NCBI GenBank assembly: GCA_023431045.1
Contig: JAEYXZ010000001.1
Location: 1 to 7,411 of the forward strand
Source: Bacillota bacterium
Lineage (GTDB): Bacteria; Bacillota_I; Bacilli_A; Acholeplasmatales; Acholeplasmataceae
DNA length: 7,411 bases
Direction of reading: 5' to 3'
Shown here: positions 1-7,027 of the stretch, one piece after another
Layout of the letters: each line of letters begins with the position of its first letter
How positions within the stretch are numbered: the first letter of the stretch is position 1
Made by a program: the position numbers and the translations under genes
Notes under the pieces: generated by a model
What the model was told of the DNA's origin: nothing
Databases searched by the model: none
The model's input: the letters and a program-made list of their open reading frames with translations, nothing else

Positions 1-1712
1 AAGTATTTCTTAGTCGAGGAAAGATTTAATGAACATTTCTCTAATATAATCTTTAGTTTGGTACTCTTGTTGTTATCTATATTAAATGCGAAGGCACAAG
101 GGTATGAATGTTCTGTATCATAAGAATCTGTATAGGTGATATGTCCAACGATACCAATGAGTCCATTTTGTAAAATATGGATATCGTTGATTCCACCAGA
201 TTCACCACTAATGAAGTGATTCGAGAAGACTTGAATATTATTGAAGGAACTTTGTTTCATTTCATCAAATGAATTATAAGCGGCATGTGCAATCTTACCT
301 GTTCCATAATTTTGACCACTCACCGTATAAAAGGCATGAATTTTATTGGAGTACTCAAAGACTCGAACTGATTTAATAAATGGTGGAAAGACGACCTTTA
401 ACTCAAGTGATTTTAGGTTAGGTCCAACATAGAGACAAGATTGTTTATTGTTCTCATCTATTCGTAGCACACCTTCTAGTACATATTGGTTATGAATCAT
501 CGCTAAGTGCGGATAATTTACATTAAAGATATTTAAATCCTCTTCAACATGATATAAGAATCCAGTATCTTTCTTTAGTAGAACAAGCTTTGAAAACTGA
601 TTGGAATCTTTAATGGATGCGATCATGAATGTTTCTTGATTAATCTCAAATGATGCAGTCGTACTTAATATCTGATTAGCATCCTTACCAACAAAGGATA
701 CTTCATTGGTTTGAATTTCACTTTTAGCTTTATGTCTGAAATCAAAGAGTAAGTCTTTAATTTCAGATGGATAGTTGACATATAAAATCTTATTTCTTGA
801 TAAAAGAATTGGATTTAAGTACTGTTCGATTGGTTTAGACTTTTCTTCAATAATATGCGTGATTAATGATTGTCTAAATTGCTTTGGAGTCATCTTAAAA
901 TAAGCTTTAAAGACTCTTGAGAAGTAGTACTGGTTTTGATACCCAAGCGAATAAGAAATGGATTTAATCGAGTTATTGGTGTTTGATAATTGACGTTGTG
1001 CATCAAGCATCTTAACTTTCGTAATAAATTCGATAATTGATTCGCCAGTGTTCTTTTTAAAGGCGCGAATCAAATAGAATTTATTTATGGCGTATTTATC
1101 TGAAAGTTCATCTAATGTATAGTTTTTACCAACATTATTTTGTATCTCATCACGAATCGTGAAGACAACTGAATCAATATTCTTTTGAATCGAGTGTTTT
1201 GAAAATTCAGGTCCTAAATAACGTTCGATATTAATTAAAATCTCAATAATGGTGTTTTCAACGATTTGCTGATAACCTAAGAATTTATTAGATGATTCTA
1301 GATAGACTTTCTCAAATAAGGTCTTAACATGACTACCAATGTCATGAAAGACTTGTTTAGAAAGATCATTAGTCAGACGGTTAATCTGTTGTCCTTTATA
1401 GTCAAACAGATTAAACTTTAAGTAGTAGAAGGAAATAGGTTCAGAAATTGAGTGTTCTTCATGAATTTGACCAGGTGAAATAAAGTAAGCATCCCCTGCT
1501 TTTACCTCAAATTCTTCCTCATCACAAAAATATCTGATGATGCCATCAATGATAAAGATAAACTCGAATTCCTCTTGACGATGGGGTGGATAGTTATAGC
1601 GAATTGCACTATTTTGTAACCCAACTGATAAGAAGGTCGCATTTAAATCAATTCGACGTTTAAATCTTTCTTCTTGAGCAAGAAAGTAGACATTCTTCTG
1701 AACATTTTGCAT
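1..1712 (-). CDS. AraC-family transcriptional regulator fused to a DUF1861-like beta-propeller domain (3' end outside window)
   Basis: An open frame of 570 codons runs leftward from the ATG at 1710-1712 and leaves the window without a stop. An N-terminal cupin-like sugar-sensing domain lies at residues 20-110, with PPHRQEEFEF at 42-51 and AGDAYFISPGQIHEEH at 72-87. A helical linker follows. The AraC double helix-turn-helix lies at about 185-283; its first helix pair is at 199-220 and the signature GYQNQYYFSRVFK is at 257-269, followed by MTPKQFR. AraC proteins normally end here, but this one continues for at least 287 residues. From about 318 the extension resembles DUF1861 proteins: GTGKI at 470-474, GESGGINDIHILQNGLIGIV at 503-522, then a KIILEK stretch. 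It also aligns with the stand-alone DUF1861 protein starting at 7084. DNA binding is certain by family. Sensing of a sugar ligand and control of the divergent operon are inferred. The start is supported by a strong ribosome binding site. Confidence 0.93.
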   Translation of the reverse strand, partial: MQNVQKNVYFLAQEERFKRRIDLNATFLSVGLQNSAIRYNYPPHRQEEFEFIFIIDGIIRYFCDEEEFEVKAGDAYFISPGQIHEEHSISEPISFYYLKFNLFDYKGQQINRLTNDLSKQVFHDIGSHVKTLFEKVYLESSNKFLGYQQIVENTIIEILINIERYLGPEFSKHSIQKNIDSVVFTIRDEIQNNVGKNYTLDELSDKYAINKFYLIRAFKKNTGESIIEFITKVKMLDAQRQLSNTNNSIKSISYSLGYQNQYYFSRVFKAYFKMTPKQFRQSLITHIIEEKSKPIEQYLNPILLSRNKILYVNYPSEIKDLLFDFRHKAKSEIQTNEVSFVGKDANQILSTTASFEINQETFMIASIKDSNQFSKLVLLKKDTGFLYHVEEDLNIFNVNYPHLAMIHNQYVLEGVLRIDENNKQSCLYVGPNLKSLELKVVFPPFIKSVRVFEYSNKIHAFYTVSGQNYGTGKIAHAAYNSFDEMKQSSFNNIQVFSNHFISGESGGINDIHILQNGLIGIVGHITYTDSYDTEHSYPCAFAFNIDNNKSTKLKIILEKCSLNLSSTKKY

Positions 1713-1716
1713 CTGA

Positions 1717-1724
1717 TCACCTCT
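1717..1724 (-). promoter_or_regulatory. Ribosome binding site of the AraC-DUF1861 gene
   Basis: On the minus strand the sequence reads AGAGGTGA, four bases before the ATG at 1712-1710. It is a near-ideal Shine-Dalgarno site and settles the start codon. Confidence 0.8.
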
Positions 1725-1731
1725 TAGTGTC

Positions 1732-1762
1732 ATTATATCAATAAAGTATATTAAATGTTCAA
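1732..1762 (-). promoter_or_regulatory. Leftward promoter for the AraC-DUF1861 gene
   Basis: The minus strand has a perfect extended -10 box, TGATATAAT (1732-1740), with a weaker -35 candidate TTGAAC at 1757-1762 and a 19-base spacer. The long spacer is tolerable with an extended -10. Transcription would begin near 1725, giving a leader of about a dozen bases. An AT-rich inverted repeat, ATTTAT/ATAAAT, lies just upstream at 1764-1777. The promoter is a sequence match only. Confidence 0.65.
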
Positions 1763-1787
1763 TATTTATACATAAATTTAGAAAAAA

Positions 1788-1808
1788 AGTGATTTCATCA
1801 CTATGAAA
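1788..1808. promoter_or_regulatory. Two overlapping perfect inverted repeats, candidate operator
   Basis: AGTGAT-TTC-ATCACT (1788-1802) is a perfect 6-bp dyad. TTTCAT-CACT-ATGAAA (1793-1808) is a second perfect 6-bp dyad that shares its left arm with the middle of the first. GTGAT occurs again at 1812-1816, 23 bp from the copy at 1789-1793. The block covers the -35 area of the rightward promoter and lies upstream of the leftward one, so a bound protein could affect both. The AraC-DUF1861 protein is the obvious candidate, but AraC proteins often use direct repeats, so a different repressor is possible. Confidence 0.5.
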
Positions 1809-1821
1809 CGTGTGATACAAT
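1794..1821 (+). promoter_or_regulatory. Rightward promoter for the transporter operon
   Basis: An extended -10 box, TGATACAAT (1813-1821), matches TATAAT at five of six bases and has the upstream TG. The -35 region (about 1793-1799, TTTCATC) is a poor match and overlaps the inverted repeats. A weak -35 beside an operator fits a promoter that needs an activator. Transcription would start near 1828, with a leader of roughly 33 bases. Confidence 0.55.
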
Positions 1822-1847
1822 GAATGTAAGCCCTATCATAATTTATA

Positions 1848-1855
1848 AAAGGAAG
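1848..1855 (+). promoter_or_regulatory. Ribosome binding site of the first permease
   Basis: AAAGGAAG lies five bases before the ATG at 1861. It is a moderate Shine-Dalgarno match that supports this start over internal candidates. Confidence 0.65.
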
Positions 1856-1860
1856 TCTCT

Positions 1861-2799
1861 ATGACGTTAAAAATCAAACAGTATTTTAAAGACTACAAAC
1901 AGTGGGATATTGTTAAAAACAAAGGACGATACTTATTATTATTACCAGCCCTTATTTTTATCATTGTCTTTGCTTATATACCAATGGTTGGGATTGTCAT
2001 TGCATTCCAAGAGTATGACCCAATGCAAGGCTTCTTCGGTTCTCCTTGGACAGGCATCAACAACTTTAGATTTTTCTTCGTTGGTACAGGTTGGATTCAA
2101 GTGACTTTAAATACGCTATACCTCAATTTCTTATTTATCATTACCGGAACAATTTTCTCAGTTGGACTTGCAGTAGTGTTCTCTGAATTAAAGAATAAAG
2201 TCTTTACGAAAGTAAGTCAAACATTCTTAACGCTTCCGAACTTTATCTCATGGGCAACCGTTGCATTATTCTCTGTTGTGTTTCTAGAATCAGATGGTAT
2301 TGTGAATAATATCATCACTTTCTTTGGAGGAGACCCAGTATCATTTTATTCAAATCCTGATGTATGGCCTGTGATCTTTGTGATTATTCGTGCATGGAAA
2401 GGTTCTGGCTGGGGTGCGATTGTTTATATGGCTGCGATTGCAGGGATTGATAAAGAAATGTATGAAGCAGCTAAGATTGATGGTGCAAGTAAGTTCCAAA
2501 GTATCATTAAGATTACATTACCAATGATTGCAGATACTGTTATCTTAATGACCATCTTAGGTATTGGTAATATCTTTAGGGGTGACTTTGGAATGATCTA
2601 TCCATTTGTTGGTGATAATTCAGCGTTATTCCCGACAACGGATGTTATTGATACCTACGTCTTTAGAGCACTTCGAAGCTTCACCAATTATGGTCGAAGT
2701 GCTGCAGTGTCACTTTATCAATCAGTGATTGGTTTCATATTAGTGATCATTACCAATAAACTAGCAAAACGTTATGCACCAGGAGGGGCTTTATTCTAA
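1861..2799 (+). CDS. Carbohydrate ABC transporter permease, LplB-like
   Basis: This is an inner component of an ABC importer of the carbohydrate-uptake type, forming half of the membrane channel. The 312-residue length and about six hydrophobic membrane segments (first at about 24-50, last at about 281-298) fit the family. The cytoplasmic EAA loop that contacts the ATPase is clear at 202-221: EAAKIDGASKFQSIIKITLP. The C-terminal DVIDTYVFRALRSF segment (261-274) and the LAKRYAPGGALF ending (301-312) are typical of LplB-type permeases that work with large LplA-type lipoproteins. It is the first gene of the operon, divergent from the regulator, and its stop overlaps the next start by one base. 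Substrates of this subfamily are usually oligosaccharides or glycan fragments; the sequence does not say which. Role is firm, substrate unknown. Confidence 0.95.
   Translation: MTLKIKQYFKDYKQWDIVKNKGRYLLLLPALIFIIVFAYIPMVGIVIAFQEYDPMQGFFGSPWTGINNFRFFFVGTGWIQVTLNTLYLNFLFIITGTIFSVGLAVVFSELKNKVFTKVSQTFLTLPNFISWATVALFSVVFLESDGIVNNIITFFGGDPVSFYSNPDVWPVIFVIIRAWKGSGWGAIVYMAAIAGIDKEMYEAAKIDGASKFQSIIKITLPMIADTVILMTILGIGNIFRGDFGMIYPFVGDNSALFPTTDVIDTYVFRALRSFTNYGRSAAVSLYQSVIGFILVIITNKLAKRYAPGGALF
2781..2786 (+). promoter_or_regulatory. Ribosome binding site of the second permease, inside the first permease gene
   Basis: A perfect AGGAGG sits in the last codons of the upstream gene, twelve bases before the ATG at 2799. 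Spacing is longer than usual, but the TAATG stop-start overlap (2797-2801) allows terminating ribosomes to restart, so translation is probably coupled. Confidence 0.65.
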
Positions 2800-3716
2800 T
2801 GCAAAGTACATTACCGATTAGAAAGTCAAAAAAAGTTCCTGAGAGCATGAGTGATAAACTACTTCAAGCAGTCTTTTACTTAATTGCTGCTGCAAGTGCA
2901 TTCTTATGTTTATATCCATTCTTGCAAGTATTAATGAGTAGCTTTGCTGATGAAGTCACACTCGTTCGAGAAGGATATCAATTAATTCCTTCTAAATTCT
3001 CACTTGATGCTTATACAACAATATTTAATAACACCGCGATTCTAAAAGCTTATGGTGTAACGTTATTCACAACGATTGCAGGAACTTTCTTATCTGTTTT
3101 TGTGACTGCAATGGCATCATTTGCTTTATCTGGAAAGAAGATGAAATATCGCAACTTCTTTAATACAATGTTTTACTTAACCATGATTTTCTCTGGTGGT
3201 TTAGTACCATCCTATATCTTAATTACCAACTATTTAAATCTCCAAGATAATATTTTGGTTTACATCATCCCTTCTGCATTTAATGTTTGGAATATGTTCT
3301 TATTGAAGAATTTCTTCAATGAAATTCCAAATGAAATCATTGAAAGTGCGCAAATCGATGGTGCGAGCGAATTCCAAATTTTAATGAAGATTATATTACC
3401 ACTTTCATTACCAGCAATCGCAACTATCTCATTATTTACAGCGCTAGGATTCTGGAATGAATGGATGACTTCTGTACTCTATATTAATGATCCGAATTTA
3501 TATTCCCTTCAGTACATGATTGTACGAATGGTGAATAACGTGTCTGCAGCACAAAATATCGGTCAAATTGGTCTACCAGCCGGAATCATTACCGTTCCTG
3601 CACAAACGCTACGTCTGGCAACATCCATTATAACCATTGGACCAATTATTCTTTTATATCCATTCCTACAGAAGTACTTTGTTTCTGGATTAAGGGTTGG
3701 AGGTGTCAAAGGATAA
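2799..3716 (+). CDS. Carbohydrate ABC transporter permease, LplC/YtcP-like
   Basis: This is the second channel subunit of the importer and pairs with the upstream permease. It has 305 residues and about six membrane segments, the first at about 21-47. The EAA loop is at 182-201, ESAQIDGASEFQILMKIILP, with Ser in place of the first Ala. The conserved FWNEWM stretch (219-223 region) and the ending FVSGLRVGGVKG (294-305) are hallmarks of the LplC/YtcP branch. The start overlaps the upstream stop (TAATG) and the stop overlaps the RCC1-repeat gene in the same way, which points to one-to-one coupled translation. No ATPase gene adjoins it; LplB/LplC-type systems commonly rely on a shared MsmX-like ATPase encoded elsewhere. 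Family is firm, substrate unknown. Confidence 0.95.
   Translation: MQSTLPIRKSKKVPESMSDKLLQAVFYLIAAASAFLCLYPFLQVLMSSFADEVTLVREGYQLIPSKFSLDAYTTIFNNTAILKAYGVTLFTTIAGTFLSVFVTAMASFALSGKKMKYRNFFNTMFYLTMIFSGGLVPSYILITNYLNLQDNILVYIIPSAFNVWNMFLLKNFFNEIPNEIIESAQIDGASEFQILMKIILPLSLPAIATISLFTALGFWNEWMTSVLYINDPNLYSLQYMIVRMVNNVSAAQNIGQIGLPAGIITVPAQTLRLATSIITIGPIILLYPFLQKYFVSGLRVGGVKG
3699..3705 (+). promoter_or_regulatory. Ribosome binding site of the RCC1-repeat gene
   Basis: GGAGGTG lies ten bases before the ATG at 3716, inside the end of the second permease gene. With the TAATG overlap at 3714-3718 it fixes the start and implies translational coupling of the RCC1 protein to the permease. Confidence 0.7.
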
Positions 3717-5275
3717 TGACAATTAAAAGATTATTTATCTTATTATTCGTTGGTTTCCTAGCTTTTAGCATTCAACCTAAGGCATTCGCTGTGAGTGATG
3801 ATTATAAAATCATCGATTACGCTGGGGATGCAACCTTTGCAGCATATCTTACCGATAACCACGAGATTTATGTCGTTGGAAGTAATAGTAATGGTCAACT
3901 TGGCCGTGGATTTAAGGATAATAATATCAAGATGAATCCGACTGAACAACCAATCATTGGTAACGTTAAAAAGTTTGCTGCAGGTAAAAACAACTTCATT
4001 GTTGTTATTACCAATGACAATCGTATCTTTGGTTGGGGATCCAACCAATCTGGACAACTCGCTCAGTTTGTTACTGCAAATACTAAGGATAATGATTTAT
4101 TAGTACCAACTTCAATTCCAATCGGTGATAATCTAGAATTTATTGATCTTGCACTTGGTGCAAGACATACCATGATTCTAGATAGTACTGGCGATGTATG
4201 GGTCTTTGGTGATAATTCATTTGGTCAACTTGGTATTTTAGAAGAAGTTTCTAATCGAAATAAGATTTTTGGTACACCAACAAAAATCGATGCCAGTTAC
4301 TTTAATAATGAAAAAGTGGTCCAAATTGCAGCAAGTGAATACACAAGTTATGCATTAACTGAGAATGGTGATGTTTATGCATGGGGTACTGATTACCAAG
4401 GACAATTAGTTATTGGTGATGATCATGATATTGAACTATTAGGTACCAGTGAAAAAATGATTAACTATCCAGTTAAAACGCTCTTTAGTGATGTTGTCTC
4501 TATTAAAGCACGTTCTGAAAATGTCGGAGTCTTGACGACTGATCAAAAAGTGTTTGTTGCGGGATCTAATACCTTAAAACAATTAGGGATATCAACATTT
4601 ACAGAATTATTTAGTAATACACCCATTGAAGTCACAGAAAAATACACGAAAGATGGTACTGCCATTGTGAGTGATATTATTGATTTTGAAATTGGTGGCG
4701 TTGCAAACTTTATCTTACTGGAAAATGGAAATCTCTTATCGTTTGGTTCCGGTGGATCATATGAACTAGGTTATCCAGTTGCACAAGTTACATCCGTTTA
4801 TCGTCAATTATCAACCATTATCGCACCAACCAAAGTTATTTTTTATGAACCGATTGACTTAGAGGCAATCGAGAATATTTCTGAATCAATTTACCGAAAT
4901 CAAATACCACTTAACAAAACGGTTATCATTGATGTTGAGATTGATGATATCGTTAGAACCTCAGGTGATCGAACGATGGTCCGAGATACCGAAGGAAGAT
5001 TTTGGACATTTGGTAATAATTCAAGTGGTATGGTAGCAAGTGGTAATGTGACAACGGTTGATGCACCAGTTTTATCAACACTTTATCGAGTTGAATTTTA
5101 TGATGAAGCATTTATCTCAAAGAATTACTTAATTGAACCACTCATTGGTGTGATTGTTACGTTATCACTCTTTGTTGGAATCTTTATCTATTTAGAAATT
5201 AAGTTACAAAAACAAAGAAAAAGAGAAAAGCAATTTGTTGAAATGCTTAACTCAAATCAAATAAAAAGAACTTAA
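3716..5275 (+). CDS. Secreted, membrane-anchored RCC1-repeat beta-propeller protein
   Basis: The 519-residue product has an N-terminal signal peptide (1-25, likely cut after AFA). A large extracellular domain follows, then one membrane helix (about 473-493) and a basic cytoplasmic tail (LQKQRKREKQ). The ectodomain carries seven RCC1-like signatures: IYVVGSNSNGQLG (51-63), IFGWGSNQSGQLA (104-116), VWVFGDNSFGQLG (161-173), VYAWGTDYQGQL (220-231), VFVAGSNTLKQLG (279-291), LLSFGSGGSYELG (340-352) and FWTFGNNSSGMVA (429-441). Seven repeats of about 53-61 residues fit a complete seven-bladed propeller; the last interval is longer (89 residues), so an insertion is likely there. RCC1 propellers bind proteins or other ligands and have no general enzymatic role. 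Because the gene overlaps the permease gene and precedes the lipoprotein gene, a surface role beside the importer is inferred: docking the lipoprotein, binding polysaccharide or attaching to a surface. Exact function is unknown. Confidence 0.9.
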   Translation: MTIKRLFILLFVGFLAFSIQPKAFAVSDDYKIIDYAGDATFAAYLTDNHEIYVVGSNSNGQLGRGFKDNNIKMNPTEQPIIGNVKKFAAGKNNFIVVITNDNRIFGWGSNQSGQLAQFVTANTKDNDLLVPTSIPIGDNLEFIDLALGARHTMILDSTGDVWVFGDNSFGQLGILEEVSNRNKIFGTPTKIDASYFNNEKVVQIAASEYTSYALTENGDVYAWGTDYQGQLVIGDDHDIELLGTSEKMINYPVKTLFSDVVSIKARSENVGVLTTDQKVFVAGSNTLKQLGISTFTELFSNTPIEVTEKYTKDGTAIVSDIIDFEIGGVANFILLENGNLLSFGSGGSYELGYPVAQVTSVYRQLSTIIAPTKVIFYEPIDLEAIENISESIYRNQIPLNKTVIIDVEIDDIVRTSGDRTMVRDTEGRFWTFGNNSSGMVASGNVTTVDAPVLSTLYRVEFYDEAFISKNYLIEPLIGVIVTLSLFVGIFIYLEIKLQKQRKREKQFVEMLNSNQIKRT

Positions 5276-5280
5276 AAAAT

Positions 5281-5286
5281 AAGGAG
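5281..5286 (+). promoter_or_regulatory. Ribosome binding site of the solute-binding lipoprotein
   Basis: A strong AAGGAG lies seven bases before the ATG at 5294, in the 18-base gap after the RCC1-repeat gene. It is the best-spaced site in the operon, in keeping with the high level usually needed for a binding protein. Confidence 0.75.
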
Positions 5287-5293
5287 AAGTGTC

Positions 5294-7015
5294 ATGAAGA
5301 AAACATTTTTAATGATTACCATGTTATTATTATCACTCGTCTTAATTGCCTGTGGTGGTGATAATGGTGGTGAAACAGAAGAAATTAGATTTTATTTATG
5401 GAATGCCGATGGGTCATACCCACAAGGCTTCGAAGAAGTCGTTAATACCTTTAATGAAGGTGCTGGAAAAGATTTAAATATTAGTTTAGACTTTTCATTT
5501 GATACCTTAGACGACTATAAAACACAACTCAACTTAACCATGTCTGCAAATCAAGATACTTATGATGTTGTCTTTGATGCCGGATGGATTTATTTAAACG
5601 TGTTTGCCAATGAAGGGTATTATTATGATTTATCTTCATACTTTAATAATAGTGCATATCCAGGATTAAAAAATGCATTCCAAGAAGATTTCATTAATAA
5701 TAACTTATGGAATAACGGTGTTTATGGTATTCCATTAACTGAAACCTTTGGTGAAATTGCTGTCACATATCTTCGTAAGGATTGGCGCGAAGAAGCTGCA
5801 AGTGATATCACTTGGGAAAAACCAGCAAGTATTTCAACATTAGATGTTGAAGCTAGTGATCTTTCTAACGGTGTTGATTCCTTTGAAGAGATGGAATATT
5901 ACCTATACTGGGTTAAAGATAATAAACCTGGTATTACACCTGCATTAAGTAATAGTGATGCAACTTGGGGGGCTTGGGATATCATTAGTGGTCACCAAAT
6001 GCCAACGAAGTCAGCGGCTGACTTCGTGAATGCTGGAATCAAAAAAGATATTATGATTAAACCAGGTGTCACCGCGGATGCTTATATTCGTAATGAAGAA
6101 GTTATGGCTGTGAATATTGGATCATACTTAAATCCGACGAGCGCTGATGGAATTGCTGAATTCCCAGCAGGATTTAATACGGGTGATGATTTATGGCAAG
6201 AAAACTATCTCATTGCTCGTCGTTGGGCAGAGGATGCAATCATCTCACCAAATGTCTTAACAACCAATGACTCAGATGCACAATTTAGAGCAGGTAATGG
6301 TGGCGCAGTGGTTCAATCAATTGGACAATTTGCTTCCGTTGAACAAGCATTAAAAACGAATAATGCTGATGCAGAACTAGAAATCTTTGTTCATAATATC
6401 GCATTAAGAGAAAAATTATCAGGTTATGCTCAAACAGACTATAAAGCATGGAACTTCTTAAGTATTCCAACCACAGTCTCAGAGGCTAAAAAAGATAAGA
6501 TAATGACTTTCTTCAACTGGTTATTCTTAACAGAAGAAAATCATGACTTATTCCAATACGGTATTAAAGGTACGCATTGGGATGAAGCAAAAGATTCATC
6601 CAATAATCCAATCGCAGGAACCGTTACAACAACAGGGATGGAACCATACACCTTTACCCCATATGTCTTAACTTGGAACCCTAGCTACATTCGAGTTAAA
6701 CACGAGTCAGATCCAAAAGTATTAGAATACTCACTATATATGTATGATTATGATCGCTATACTGGTATTCTTTATTCGGGATTCCAATTTAATACGGCTG
6801 CATCAGCAGAATTAACAAATGCACTTAATAACCCAATCTTCGCATCCAGTATGACACAAACGACCCAATACTATTTAGGTCAAGTGAATAACCCAATTGC
6901 AAGCTGGAACGCGACCTTATCTGATCGTTATTCAAATACAGCACTTCAAACCGATTTAGTCATTATTCAACAAGCAATACTAGAACAACTTCAAGCATAC
7001 ATTGACAATCAATAA
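5294..7015 (+). CDS. Extracellular solute-binding lipoprotein of a carbohydrate ABC importer, LplA-like
   Basis: The product captures the substrate outside the cell and delivers it to the two permeases. Residues 1-19 form a lipoprotein signal peptide with the lipobox LIAC, so Cys20 should be lipidated and hold the protein to the membrane. A flexible Gly/Asp/Glu-rich linker (21-29) follows, then a first strand IRFYLWNADG and the stretch YDVVFDAGWIY, as in family 1 solute-binding proteins. At 573 residues it is longer than ordinary sugar-binding proteins (about 400-450) and matches the large LplA/YtcQ branch found with LplB and LplC. Many Trp and Tyr residues suit sugar stacking. It is the last transporter gene in the operon, separated by 18 bases from the RCC1 gene. 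A strong hairpin lies in its coding sequence (6005-6027). The ligand cannot be read from the sequence; an oligosaccharide is most likely. Confidence 0.93.
   Translation: MKKTFLMITMLLLSLVLIACGGDNGGETEEIRFYLWNADGSYPQGFEEVVNTFNEGAGKDLNISLDFSFDTLDDYKTQLNLTMSANQDTYDVVFDAGWIYLNVFANEGYYYDLSSYFNNSAYPGLKNAFQEDFINNNLWNNGVYGIPLTETFGEIAVTYLRKDWREEAASDITWEKPASISTLDVEASDLSNGVDSFEEMEYYLYWVKDNKPGITPALSNSDATWGAWDIISGHQMPTKSAADFVNAGIKKDIMIKPGVTADAYIRNEEVMAVNIGSYLNPTSADGIAEFPAGFNTGDDLWQENYLIARRWAEDAIISPNVLTTNDSDAQFRAGNGGAVVQSIGQFASVEQALKTNNADAELEIFVHNIALREKLSGYAQTDYKAWNFLSIPTTVSEAKKDKIMTFFNWLFLTEENHDLFQYGIKGTHWDEAKDSSNNPIAGTVTTTGMEPYTFTPYVLTWNPSYIRVKHESDPKVLEYSLYMYDYDRYTGILYSGFQFNTAASAELTNALNNPIFASSMTQTTQYYLGQVNNPIASWNATLSDRYSNTALQTDLVIIQQAILEQLQAYIDNQ
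6005..6027 (+). repeat. Perfect 10-bp inverted repeat inside the lipoprotein gene
   Basis: ACGAAGTCAG and CTGACTTCGT flank a three-base CGG loop, all within codons for TKSAADFV. The stem has five G-C pairs, strong for this AT-rich DNA. There is no U-tract, so it is not a standard terminator. It may be chance or an mRNA structure. Confidence 0.6.
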
Positions 7016-7027
7016 TAAAGAAAAGGA

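Noticed and set aside
1803..1818. Cre-like site around ATGAAACGTGTGAT in the divergent promoter
   Set aside because: The half-site is one base too short and the right half does not match the consensus.
1910..2104. Second plus-strand open frame inside the first permease gene
   Set aside because: It overlaps a clear permease in another frame and has no supporting ribosome site.
3797..3814. Inverted repeat GATGATT-ATAA-AATCATC near the start of the RCC1-repeat gene
   Set aside because: Seven A/T-rich pairs inside coding sequence are expected by chance at this composition; no linked signal was found.
3758..4057. Minus-strand open frame opposite the RCC1-repeat gene
   Set aside because: It lies wholly within a well-supported gene, has no ribosome site or recognisable domain, and is best seen as a shadow.
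6285..6470. Minus-strand open frame opposite the lipoprotein gene
   Set aside because: It is short, opposite a strong gene, and its composition is that of an antisense shadow.
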